Shown here one piece after another: positions 17,470-26,045 of a DNA stretch of 64,000 nucleotides. Below the pieces are notes generated by a model. The model had not been told where the DNA came from, searched no databases, and saw only the letters and a list, made by a program, of their open reading frames with translations. The translations under genes and the position numbers were made by a program. The stretch is from JACVRM01 sp963817375 (GTDB lineage Bacteria; Actinomycetota; Thermoleophilia; Gaiellales; Gaiellaceae): contig CAWFOB010000004.1 in the NCBI GenBank assembly GCA_963817375.1, positions 248,001 to 312,000 of the forward strand, in the 5' to 3' direction. How positions within the stretch are numbered: position 1 is the first letter of the stretch; every line of letters starts with the position of its first letter.

Positions 17470-19179
17470 TCAGCGGCTGAACACGATCGGCGCGCAGCTG
17501 CGGCCGCTCCGCTGCGCGAACCGGTTGGCGAGCGTCACGCAGAAGGTGTACGCGCCCGTGCGCTGGATGTGCGCCGGGCGCCAGAGGAGGCCGTAGACCG
17601 CCCCGGGGTCGACGCGAAAGAGCCCGCTCGAGACGTGGCCGACCGTGACGCCGTTCCGGCGGACGGTGATCGCCGCCGAGATCCGATGCGTGTCCTCGTC
17701 GACACGGAACCGCAGCGTGACCGGACGGCCCCACTCACCGTCGACGAGGACGGCGCGAACGGTCGGCATCGGGTCCCGGCTGGGCCAGGCCGCCTCGCGG
17801 TCGCCTGTGACCGAGCACGATTCGGCGCCGGGCGCGCGCTTCGCCGCCCAGGCGGTGTCCGAGCGGCTCGTGGCGAGCGCCAGCGCCGCTCCGGCGTCGA
17901 GGAGCCCGCAGCCCATGCCGGGCGTCCACCCCGTCGAGGGGCCGCGCTGTGCGGCCTGCTTGATGATGTCGGCGACCTGGTAGTTCTTGAGCCCGGGGCG
18001 CGCAGACCAGACGAGGGCGGCGACGCCCGCAACCTCGGGGGCAGAGAACGATGTGCCCGCGAGGTACGCGTAGCGGCCGCCGGCGCTGCGCGTGAAGATC
18101 GAGTAGCACGTCCGGTCGAATTCGCTCGTCGGCGCCATGGCGACGAGCACGCCCGAGCACGGCACCGACTCGACGCCGGGCGCGAGCAGCGAGAGGTGCC
18201 GGCCGGAGTTCGAGAAGCTCGCGCGCGTGCCGACGCCGTCCGACGCGCCGACCGCGAGCCCGTAGCTTCGGGCGCCGCCGGGCGGCTGGAGGTCGGCCGC
18301 CGGATAGCCGGCGAACCCGTCGTTGTTCCCGATGGCCGCGACGAGGAGCATGCCGTCCGCGGCCGCCTTGTGGATCGCGTCGACCACGATCGGAGCGTCG
18401 GGCTCGGGGCCGCCGAAGCTCATGTTGACGATGCGGACGCCGAGCGAGTCGAGCTTCGTCAGCGCGATCGCCACCGCCGTGTCGGTGAAGCCGCTGTCGC
18501 CGGCGCGGATCGCGACGACGTGGGCGGCCCCGCCGAAGCCGGCCATGCCGAACCCGTCGCCGACGTTCGCGGCGATCAGCGACGCGACGGCGGTGCCGTG
18601 GCCGGAGTCGTCGTTGCCTCCCGAAGCCTGCGTCACCGTGCCGTCGCGCGCGATGTCCCAGCGGCTGTCGACCTTGCCCGTCAGGTCCGGCACGTCGGCG
18701 ACGCCCGTGTCGATCGTCCCGACCGTGACGCCCGGGCTCCCGGCCGTGTAGTCGAGCGCACGGTCGACGTGCGCGGCGGTGAACTGCCACTCGAAGGGCA
18801 GCCCGCTGGCCGGGTCGATCGCGGTGAGCAGCGGGTCGTTCGGGAGGGCCAGCGGCCGGCGCACCGCTCCGAGCGGCGAGACGTAGCGGACGAGCGGGTC
18901 CGTCGGCGCACGGGCGATCAGCCTGCGCAGCGCGGCGTGGCCGACGCGAGCCTCGATCGCGCGGAGCTGCGGCAGCGCCTCGACGCGGTGGAGGTCGTAG
19001 CGGGCTCGGAGCGCGGGGACCCCGGCCATCGTCGTCACGCCGATCACGGCCGTCGACCCGAACGGCGTCTGCGGCATGCGCGCCGCGCCCCGCCAGTCGA
19101 ACCACTGCATCCCGGCGGCCCCGGCGGTGGGCGCAAGCACCAGCCCGATTGCAATGCCGACCAACGTTCTGACGAACAC
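17470..19179 (-). CDS. Secreted subtilisin-like serine protease (S8)
   Basis: Exported protease of ~569 residues. GTG 19179 is chosen because GGGGAGGG lies just upstream and a signal peptide follows (VRTLVGIAIGLVLAPTAGAAG); an ATG at 19203 lacks a ribosome site. After a propeptide-like region of ~110 residues the catalytic domain shows Asp in 'VGTIDTGVADVPD', His in 'DDSGHGTAVASL', the oxyanion Asn in 'AAIGNNDGF' and Ser in 'LAGTSFSAPEVAGVAAL'. A C-terminal ~130-residue beta-rich domain with cysteines follows. It is divergent from the threonine operon. Confidence 0.9.
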   Translation of the reverse strand: MFVRTLVGIAIGLVLAPTAGAAGMQWFDWRGAARMPQTPFGSTAVIGVTTMAGVPALRARYDLHRVEALPQLRAIEARVGHAALRRLIARAPTDPLVRYVSPLGAVRRPLALPNDPLLTAIDPASGLPFEWQFTAAHVDRALDYTAGSPGVTVGTIDTGVADVPDLTGKVDSRWDIARDGTVTQASGGNDDSGHGTAVASLIAANVGDGFGMAGFGGAAHVVAIRAGDSGFTDTAVAIALTKLDSLGVRIVNMSFGGPEPDAPIVVDAIHKAAADGMLLVAAIGNNDGFAGYPAADLQPPGGARSYGLAVGASDGVGTRASFSNSGRHLSLLAPGVESVPCSGVLVAMAPTSEFDRTCYSIFTRSAGGRYAYLAGTSFSAPEVAGVAALVWSARPGLKNYQVADIIKQAAQRGPSTGWTPGMGCGLLDAGAALALATSRSDTAWAAKRAPGAESCSVTGDREAAWPSRDPMPTVRAVLVDGEWGRPVTLRFRVDEDTHRISAAITVRRNGVTVGHVSSGLFRVDPGAVYGLLWRPAHIQRTGAYTFCVTLANRFAQRSGRSCAPIVFSR

Positions 19180-19286
19180 GTGCCCTCCCCGGGTCGGCAT
19201 CACCGCAGTTGTAAAACGCTATCGCGTTCCGAACGGTTTTCGTAGGGCTCGCTTCAGGCTCGATGGATCAGCCAGGATGAGATGCG

Positions 19287-20522
19287 ATGCGCGTTCTCGT
19301 CCAGAAGTACGGCGGCTCGTCGCTCGGCACGCCCGAGCGGATCCGCCACGTCGCGAAGCGGGCCGTCGAGGCGGGCGACCGCGTCTGCGTGGTCGCGTCC
19401 GCGATGGGCAATACGACCGACGAGCTGCTCGGCCTGGCCGGGCAGGTCTCGCCGACGCCGCACGCGCGCGAGCTGGACATGCTGCTCTCCGCCGGCGAGC
19501 AGATCTCGATCGCGCTCCTTTCGATGGCGATCATCGACCTCGGCCGTGATGCGGTCTCGCTGACCGGCGCGCAGGCGGGCATCCACACCGACACGACGCA
19601 CGGACGCGCGCGCATCGTCGACGTCCGCGTCGACCGCGTGACGGAGGCGCTCGACGCCGGCAAGCTCGTCATCGTCGCCGGCTTTCAGGGCATCTCGCCG
19701 TCGCAGGACACGACGACGCTCGGCCGCGGCGGCTCGGACACGACCGCGGTCGCGCTCGCTGCGGCGCTCGACGCCGAAGTCTGCGAGATCTACACGGACG
19801 TCGAGGGCGTCTTCAGCGCCGACCCGCGCATCGTCCCCGAGGCGGTCAAGCGTGACCGCGTCTCCTACGAGGAGATGCTGGAGCTGGCCGCGTCGGGCGC
19901 GAAGGTGCTCGCGGCGCGCTCGGTCGAGTACGCGCGCAACAACACGGTGCCGCTTCACGTGCGGTCGACGTTCGCCGATACCCCAGGTACCTGGGTTCAG
20001 GAGGAGGCAGGAATGGAGCAGGCGGTCATCTCGGGCATCGCGCACGACACCTCGGAGGCGAAGGTGACGATTCGCAACGTGCCCGACCAGCCGGGCATCG
20101 CGGCATCGATCTTCCGGCCGCTCGCCGACGCGAACGTGAACGTGGACATGATCGTCCAGAACGTCTCGGCCGCCGGGCACACCGACGTGTCCTTCACCGT
20201 GCCGAAGTCCGACCTGGCGACGACCGAGCCGGTGCTCCGGCAGATCGCACGCGCCGTGGGCGGCGACGACGTCACGACCGACGAGGACGTGGCCAAGATC
20301 TCGCTCGTCGGCGCGGGCATGAAGACCCACCCCGGCGTGGCGGCCGACATGTTCGACGCGCTCGCGGAGGCCGGCATCAACATCGAGATCATCTCGACGT
20401 CGACGATCCGGATCTCGGTCCTGATCCGCGCCGGCGACGTCGAGCGGGCGGTCAAGGCGGTGCACGACCGCTTCCGGCTCGCGGAGCCGGGCGTCCTCGA
20501 GGAGGCGTATGGGCAGCGTTGA
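19287..20522 (+). CDS. lysC: Aspartate kinase
   Basis: First step of aspartate-family synthesis: ATP + aspartate to aspartyl phosphate. It starts 'MRVLVQKYGGSSLGTPERI' (the KYGGSS catalytic motif), has 'FQGISPSQDTTTLGRGGSDT', and two C-terminal ACT domains ('VPDQPGIAASIFRPLADANV', 'MKTHPGVAADMFDALAEAGI') for feedback control by lysine/threonine. 411 residues, the usual length for the monofunctional enzyme. It overlaps the homoserine dehydrogenase start by 14 bases, so the two are translationally coupled. The next enzyme, aspartate-semialdehyde dehydrogenase, is not in the window. Confidence 0.95.
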   Translation: MRVLVQKYGGSSLGTPERIRHVAKRAVEAGDRVCVVASAMGNTTDELLGLAGQVSPTPHARELDMLLSAGEQISIALLSMAIIDLGRDAVSLTGAQAGIHTDTTHGRARIVDVRVDRVTEALDAGKLVIVAGFQGISPSQDTTTLGRGGSDTTAVALAAALDAEVCEIYTDVEGVFSADPRIVPEAVKRDRVSYEEMLELAASGAKVLAARSVEYARNNTVPLHVRSTFADTPGTWVQEEAGMEQAVISGIAHDTSEAKVTIRNVPDQPGIAASIFRPLADANVNVDMIVQNVSAAGHTDVSFTVPKSDLATTEPVLRQIARAVGGDDVTTDEDVAKISLVGAGMKTHPGVAADMFDALAEAGINIEIISTSTIRISVLIRAGDVERAVKAVHDRFRLAEPGVLEEAYGQR

Positions 20523-21795
20523 CGTCCCCGTCGCGCTGCTCGGCTACGGCACGGTCGGCGCCGCCGTCAACCGGCTGCTGACCGAGGGCGCCGACGACAT
20601 CGAGCGCGCGACCGGCCACCGGGTGCGCGTCGTGCGCGCGCTCGTCCGCGACACCGGGCGGGAGCGCTCGTTCCCGGCGGGCGAAGGCGTCATCACGACC
20701 GACTTCGAGTCGATCCTTCGAGATGAGTCGATCGCCGTCGTTGCCGAGGTGATGGGCGGCGTCGACGAGACCGGCGACCACGTGCTGCAGCTCCTGCGCG
20801 CCGGCAAGCCGGTCGTCTCGGCGAACAAGCAGCTGGTGGCGCGGCGCGGCGACGAGCTCTTCGCAGCCGCCTCCGAGGCGGGCGTGCAACTGCGCTTCGA
20901 GGCGAGCGTGTGCGCGGCGATCCCGGTGATCAAGGTCCTGCGCGAGGCGCTCGTCGCCACGAACGTCCACCGCATCCTCGGCATCGTCAACGGCACGACC
21001 AACTTCATGCTCACCCGCATGGAGGCGGGCGACGACTACGACGAGGCCCTCGCCGAGGCGCAGCGGCTCGGCTATGCGGAGGCCGACCCGACCGAGGACG
21101 TCAACGGCGCCGACGCCGCGGCCAAGATGGCGATCCTCGCGACCGTCGCCTTCGGCTCGCGCGTCCGCCTGGACGACGTCTCCTACGACGGCATCGAGCG
21201 CATCCGCCCCGACCACGTGCGCGCAGCGCACGAGCTCGGCATGGCCGTGCGCCTGATCGGCTCGGCAACCCTGATCGGCGACGCCGTCGACGTGCGGGTG
21301 GAGCCCGCGTTCGTCGACCGCAACCACCCGTTGGCAGCCGTCGACGGGCCGTTCAACGCGGTGATGCTGCAGGGCGATGCCATCCGCGAGATCACGCTGG
21401 AAGGCCCGGGCGCCGGCGGCCTGGCGACGGCCTCGGCCGTGGTCGCGGATATGGTCAGCGTCATCGGCACGACGGGCACGGGCTTCCTCCAGAACGATGC
21501 GTCGTGGCGCACGCTCGAGCGGCTTCCGCCGGGCGACCTGCGCTCGCCGTACTACCTCTCGATCGAGGTCGACGACCGCCCCGGTGTGCTCGCCCATGTC
21601 GCGCTGCGGCTCGCCGCCGACGACGTCTCCGTCGCGCGCCTCAGCCAGCGGCAGCTGAACGGCTCGGCGTCGCTCGACATCGTCACGCACGAGGCCTCTG
21701 CGGGCAGCGTCCGCGCGGCGGCCGCTGCGCTGGCCCACTTGCCCGAGGTCCACGGCGAGCCGGACGTGATCCGCGTCGTCGCCGAGCGCGGATGA
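20509..21795 (+). CDS. hom: Homoserine dehydrogenase
   Basis: Reduces aspartate semialdehyde to homoserine with NAD(P)H. Rossmann motif 'VALLGYGTVGAAVNRLL' near the N terminus; 'KPVVSANKQLV'; the family signature around 'ILGIVNGTTNFMLTRM' and 'EADPTEDVNGADAAAKMAIL'; C-terminal ACT domain ('DDRPGVLAHVALRLAADDV') of ~80 residues for threonine feedback. 428 residues. ATG 20509 lies inside the end of the aspartate kinase gene and its stop overlaps the threonine synthase start (ATGA). Confidence 0.95.
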   Translation: MGSVDVPVALLGYGTVGAAVNRLLTEGADDIERATGHRVRVVRALVRDTGRERSFPAGEGVITTDFESILRDESIAVVAEVMGGVDETGDHVLQLLRAGKPVVSANKQLVARRGDELFAAASEAGVQLRFEASVCAAIPVIKVLREALVATNVHRILGIVNGTTNFMLTRMEAGDDYDEALAEAQRLGYAEADPTEDVNGADAAAKMAILATVAFGSRVRLDDVSYDGIERIRPDHVRAAHELGMAVRLIGSATLIGDAVDVRVEPAFVDRNHPLAAVDGPFNAVMLQGDAIREITLEGPGAGGLATASAVVADMVSVIGTTGTGFLQNDASWRTLERLPPGDLRSPYYLSIEVDDRPGVLAHVALRLAADDVSVARLSQRQLNGSASLDIVTHEASAGSVRAAAAALAHLPEVHGEPDVIRVVAERG

Positions 21796-22766
21796 CGCCG
21801 CTCATCGAGCGCTACCGCGGCCGCCTCCCCGTCGGTGACGACGTGGACCTGGTGACGCTCGGCGAGGGCTCGACGCCGCTGCTCTGGGCGCCGCGCCTGT
21901 CGAAGCGCCTGCACATGGACGTCTGGCTCAAGTGGGAGGGCGCGAACCCGACCGGCTCGTTCAAGGACCGCGGCATGACCGTCGCCGTGACGCTCGCGAA
22001 GGCCGAGGGCGTGCGCGCGGTCGTGTGCGCATCGACCGGCAACACGGCCGCGTCGTCGGCGGCGTACGCGGCGCGCGCCGGGCTTCCGGCGCTCGTCCTG
22101 CAGCCGGCCGGCGCGGTCGCGCTCGGGAAGGTGGCGCAGGCGATGGCGCTCGGCGCAAAGGTGCTCGAGGTGCGCGGGACCTTCGACGAGGCGCTTGCCG
22201 CGGCGCGCGCGCTCGCCGACCGCGGCACCCACGCGCTCGTGAACTCGCTCAACCCGCACCGGATCCAGGGGCAGAAGACGGCGGCGTTCGAGATCGTCGA
22301 CGAGCTCGGCAACGCGCCCGACGTGCTCGCGCTCCCCTACGGCGGCGGCGGCAACACCTGCGCCTACGAGATCGGGTTCGAGGAGGAGGACGACCTGCCG
22401 CGCATCGTTGCCGTCCAGGCGGCGGAGCGCTCGCAGACGGCCGCGTCGGCGATCCGCATCGCCGACCCGGTGCACCACGCCGAGGTCGCCGCTGCGCTCG
22501 AGCGCAGCGGCGGCGAGATCGTGACCGTGAGCGACGACCAGATCCTGGAGGCCTGGCGGCTGCTCGCACACGAGGAGGGCGTCTTCTGCGAGCCGGCCTC
22601 CGCCGCCGGCCTGGCCGGGCTGATGTCCGGAGAGCCGGAGCGCGGCGCGTGCGCCGTCATCGTGATCACAGGCAACGGCCTGAAGGATCCCGAGACGGCG
22701 TCCCGGCTGAGCCCCCAGCCGATCGCGGTCGACGCCGACCCGGACGCGATCGCCGCCGTCGCGTGA
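21792..22766 (+). CDS. thrC: Threonine synthase
   Basis: PLP enzyme turning phosphohomoserine into threonine. ATG 21792 overlaps the hom stop. The PLP Lys lies in 'NPTGSFKDRGMTVAV'; 'CASTGNTAASSAAYAARAG' binds phosphate/PLP; 'YGGGGNTCAYEIGF' is the glycine-rich cofactor loop. 324 residues makes it the short actinobacterial type, lacking the long N-terminal domain of E. coli ThrC. It ends GTGA, overlapping thrB. Confidence 0.93.
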   Translation: MTPLIERYRGRLPVGDDVDLVTLGEGSTPLLWAPRLSKRLHMDVWLKWEGANPTGSFKDRGMTVAVTLAKAEGVRAVVCASTGNTAASSAAYAARAGLPALVLQPAGAVALGKVAQAMALGAKVLEVRGTFDEALAAARALADRGTHALVNSLNPHRIQGQKTAAFEIVDELGNAPDVLALPYGGGGNTCAYEIGFEEEDDLPRIVAVQAAERSQTAASAIRIADPVHHAEVAAALERSGGEIVTVSDDQILEAWRLLAHEEGVFCEPASAAGLAGLMSGEPERGACAVIVITGNGLKDPETASRLSPQPIAVDADPDAIAAVA

Positions 22767-23578
22767 CCATCCGCGTCCGCGCGCCCGCCACGACGGCGAA
22801 CGTCGGCCCGGGCTTCGACTGCGCCGGAATCGCCCTCGATCTCTGGAACGAGGTCGAGGTCGGCGAGGGCTCGAGCGCGCCGGACGAGCGCCATCTCGGC
22901 GTGCGCGCCTTCGCGCGCATCTCGTCGCCACGCGGCCGATCGTTCGACTGGGTCGACCGGATCCCACGCGCGCGGGGACTGGGCTCGAGCGCCGCGGTCG
23001 TCGCGCTCGGCCTGGTCGCCGGCGCGCTCGCCGAGGGCCGCGACCCGGACCCGGAGTGGCTGCTCTACGAGGGCGTCGACCTCGAGGGCCACGCCGACAA
23101 CCTCGCGCCGGCCCTGGCCGGCGGCGCCTGCCTGACCTGGGACGGCCGCATCCAGCGGATCGCCGACACGGCGCCCGCCGTCCCGGTTGCGCTCATCCCC
23201 GACACGACCGTCTCGACCTCGGCGTCGCGGGCGGCGCTGCCGAAGTCGGTGCCGCACGGCGACGCCGCCTTCACGGCCGGACGCGCGGCCATGCTCGGCG
23301 CAGCGCTCGCGAACGGGTCCGCCGACCTGTTCGCGCAGGCGCTCGCCGACCGGCTGCACGAGCCCTACCGCGCCAAGGACGCGCCGCTGCTCGAAGCGGT
23401 GCGGGCGGACCTCCCCGTGGGCGCGATCGGCGCCTCGCTGTCCGGCTCGGGACCCACCGTGCTGGTGTGGGCGGACACCGGCGCCGTCGAGACGTGCGCG
23501 GCCGAGCTGGACGCTCGGTTCCCGGACGTCCTGGTGGAGGTCCTGGCGGTCTCGCCGGAGGGCGCCGGGCCGTTCTAG
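22763..23578 (+). CDS. thrB: Homoserine kinase
   Basis: GHMP-family kinase making phosphohomoserine for ThrC. Starts at GTG 22763 overlapping the thrC stop. 'VRAPATTANVGPGFDCAG' is the N-terminal GHMP motif, 'RARGLGSSAAVVALGLVAG' the ATP-binding loop, and 'GASLSGSGPTVLVW' the C-terminal glycine motif. 271 residues, a little short for the family (~300). It is the last gene of ask-hom-thrC-thrB. Its TAG stop shares CTAG with the converging regulator gene. Confidence 0.93.
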   Translation: MTIRVRAPATTANVGPGFDCAGIALDLWNEVEVGEGSSAPDERHLGVRAFARISSPRGRSFDWVDRIPRARGLGSSAAVVALGLVAGALAEGRDPDPEWLLYEGVDLEGHADNLAPALAGGACLTWDGRIQRIADTAPAVPVALIPDTTVSTSASRAALPKSVPHGDAAFTAGRAAMLGAALANGSADLFAQALADRLHEPYRAKDAPLLEAVRADLPVGAIGASLSGSGPTVLVWADTGAVETCAAELDARFPDVLVEVLAVSPEGAGPF

Positions 23579-26025
23579 CCCAACGCCAGCACGACTGCGT
23601 CGTCGAAGGGGAGCGCGCGCCCCTCGGCCCAAAGGGCCTCGCCGCCGGCCCCGGCGGCCCTGCGCGCGCCGCCGACGTAGCGGTCGAGCAGGGCGTCCCA
23701 GAACGGCACGGACAGGCTCACGCCGAGCGACTCCCAAAGCGCCTCGACCGATGCGGCGAGCAGGAGTGCCATCCCTGCGTCGCCGAGGCCGGCCGACGCC
23801 ATCGCGACGCCCTGCACCTCGAAGCTCGTCTCGATGACGTCGCCGAGCGACAGCGCCGCACGCAGGCTCTCGCGGTAGCACCCCACTGCCCGCTCGCAGT
23901 CGCCGGCGATCAGTGCACAGTCGGCGGTGAAGTGGTGCGCGAAGTGCTCTGCCCGGAGGTCACCACCCGCGCGCTCGAGCAGCTCCCTGGACAGCGGCTC
24001 GGCGCGCTCGACGTCGCCGGTCGCGATCAGCAGCTGGCAGACGCCGACGAGCGAGCGCAGCTCTCCGGCGGCATCGCCCAGGTCACGCCGGAGCTCCAGG
24101 CTCTCTTCGAAGGCAGCCAGACTGGCCCGGGCGTCCGCGCAGGCGAAGAGCGCCCAGCCGTATGCGTCGAGTGCCGACGCCAGCTCGGCGCGGTCGCCGG
24201 CCGCCCGCCACAGCTCGAGCCCCTCCTCTGACCACGTGTGCGCCTCGTCGGAATCCCCGATCCACCCTGCGAGCGCGCCGGCGCTCGCCAGTGCTCGCGC
24301 ACGCGCCGGCCCGGCGGCGGCGGAGCGGCCGAGCGCGTCGACCAGGCGGCGCCTGCCTTCCGCGAAATGGGAGTGCGCGAGCCAGAACCAGCCCAGCAGG
24401 GCGGCGAGCTCGAGCTCACTGTCGGCGTCCTCTCGGCCGAGCCACACGAGCGCCGCCCGCAGGTCGTCGTGGTCCAGCTCGAGCCGACTCGACCACCGCT
24501 CCTCCTCGTCGAAGCGGTGCGCGTGGGCGTCGGCGGCGAGCGCGAGGAAGAACTCGGCGTGACGGCGGCGCCGTGCATCCTCCTCGCCGCCGGCCGCGAG
24601 CTGCTCGCCCGCGTATTCGCGGATGGTGTCGAGCAGCAGGAACCGGTCCTCGCCGATCGACTTCACGAGGCTGACGTCGACGAGCGCGGCGAGAAGGTCG
24701 AGCTCGGCATCGCAGACGGCATCGACGGCGTCGAGCGGAAAGCTGCCCGCGAAGACGGACAGCGAGGCGAACAGCCGCCGGCAGTCGCCGTCCAGCAGGT
24801 CGTGGCTCCATTCGATGGTGGCACGCAGCGTTTGCTGCCGGTCGGGCAGGTCGCGCGCGCCGCCGGTCAGGAGCGCCAGCCGGCGGTCGAGACGCTCTAG
24901 CAGTGTCTCGGGGGTCAGGAGCTTCATGCGTGCCGCGGCGAGCTCGATTGCGAGCGGCAGCCCGTCGAGACGCCGGCAAATCTCCTCGATCACCGGTGTC
25001 GGAGCGAGGCGCCGGCCCACTGCCTCGGCGCGCTCGACGAAGAGCGTGACCGCGTCCTCCGTCGGCAGCGGTTCGAGCGGGTACTCCCGTTCACCGGAGA
25101 GGTGCAGCGGCGCGCGACTCGTGACGAGGATCCGGAGCTCGCCGGACGCGGCCAGCAGCGGGGAAAGCCCAGGCGCGGCTGCGAGGAGGTGTTCGAAGGT
25201 GTCGAGCAGAAGCAGGATCCGCTTCCCGCGCAGGTACTCGACCAGGTCGTCGCGCGCACCGACCGCCCGCGTGATCTCCGGCACGACGAGCTCGGGGTCG
25301 GCCACGGCCGAGAGCGGCACCCAGTAGACGCCTTCGAGACTCGACGCGCCGAGCTCCGCGGCGACCTGGAGCGCGAGTCGAGTCTTGCCCGTGCCGCCGG
25401 GGCCCGTGACCGTGACGAGCCGCGATCCGTTCGAAAGCATCTCCACGAGCTCGCCAAGCTCGCGGTCACGCCCCAGTAGCGGGTTCGCGGCGACTGGGAG
25501 GTTCGTCGTGTCCAGCGTCTTGAGCGGCGGAAACGCGCCCGCGCCGAGCTGGAACAAGCGCTCCGGCTGCCCGAGATCCTTCAGCCGGTGCAGCCCGAGA
25601 TCGACGACGTCCACGTCCTCGCCCAGGAAGGATCGAGTCCGTTCCGACAGGACGACCTGCGCACCGTGTCCGGCGCTCATCACCCGGGCAGCGCGGTGCA
25701 CGTCGATCCCGACGTACCCCTCGTCCGTGACGATCGGCTCGCCGGTGTGGAGGCCGATGCGGACGCGGACCGGGCCTGCCCCGAGACGCTCCTGCGCCTC
25801 GCCGGCGGCCGCGGCGGCTTCGGAGGCGCGGCGGAATGCGACGAAGAAAGCGTCGCCCTGGGTGTCGACCTCGACGCCGTTGTGCCGCTCCCAGACGTCC
25901 CGCAGGACGCGCCGGTGCTCGGCCAGGAGGTCGGCGTAACCGGCTCCCAGCTCCTGGAGCAGCCGCGTCGATCCCTCGACGTCGCTGAAGAGAAAGGTGA
26001 CCGTTCCGGCCGGGAGCTCCCGCAC
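23575..26025 (-). CDS. Class III cyclase + AAA/NB-ARC ATPase + TPR regulator
   Basis: 816-residue signalling protein with an intact frame. The N-terminal cyclase domain has 'TVTFLFSDVEGSTRLLQEL' (first metal Asp), 'VDTQGDAFFVAF' (second) and 'GYVGIDVHRAARV'; the usual Asn of the N-x3-R transition-state pair is Asp-Val-His here. ATPase core: Walker A 'TVTGPGGTGKTRLALQ', Walker B 'ILLLLDTFEHLL', and sensor-like 'RILVTSRAPLHLSGEREYPL'. It then has a helical repeat domain to the end. No C-terminal LuxR helix-turn-helix is seen. Likely a nucleotide- and signal-dependent regulator; target unknown. Confidence 0.85.
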   Translation of the reverse strand: MRELPAGTVTFLFSDVEGSTRLLQELGAGYADLLAEHRRVLRDVWERHNGVEVDTQGDAFFVAFRRASEAAAAAGEAQERLGAGPVRVRIGLHTGEPIVTDEGYVGIDVHRAARVMSAGHGAQVVLSERTRSFLGEDVDVVDLGLHRLKDLGQPERLFQLGAGAFPPLKTLDTTNLPVAANPLLGRDRELGELVEMLSNGSRLVTVTGPGGTGKTRLALQVAAELGASSLEGVYWVPLSAVADPELVVPEITRAVGARDDLVEYLRGKRILLLLDTFEHLLAAAPGLSPLLAASGELRILVTSRAPLHLSGEREYPLEPLPTEDAVTLFVERAEAVGRRLAPTPVIEEICRRLDGLPLAIELAAARMKLLTPETLLERLDRRLALLTGGARDLPDRQQTLRATIEWSHDLLDGDCRRLFASLSVFAGSFPLDAVDAVCDAELDLLAALVDVSLVKSIGEDRFLLLDTIREYAGEQLAAGGEEDARRRRHAEFFLALAADAHAHRFDEEERWSSRLELDHDDLRAALVWLGREDADSELELAALLGWFWLAHSHFAEGRRRLVDALGRSAAAGPARARALASAGALAGWIGDSDEAHTWSEEGLELWRAAGDRAELASALDAYGWALFACADARASLAAFEESLELRRDLGDAAGELRSLVGVCQLLIATGDVERAEPLSRELLERAGGDLRAEHFAHHFTADCALIAGDCERAVGCYRESLRAALSLGDVIETSFEVQGVAMASAGLGDAGMALLLAASVEALWESLGVSLSVPFWDALLDRYVGGARRAAGAGGEALWAEGRALPFDDAVVLALG

Positions 26026-26045
26026 AGGAAGAGCCTACGACCGCG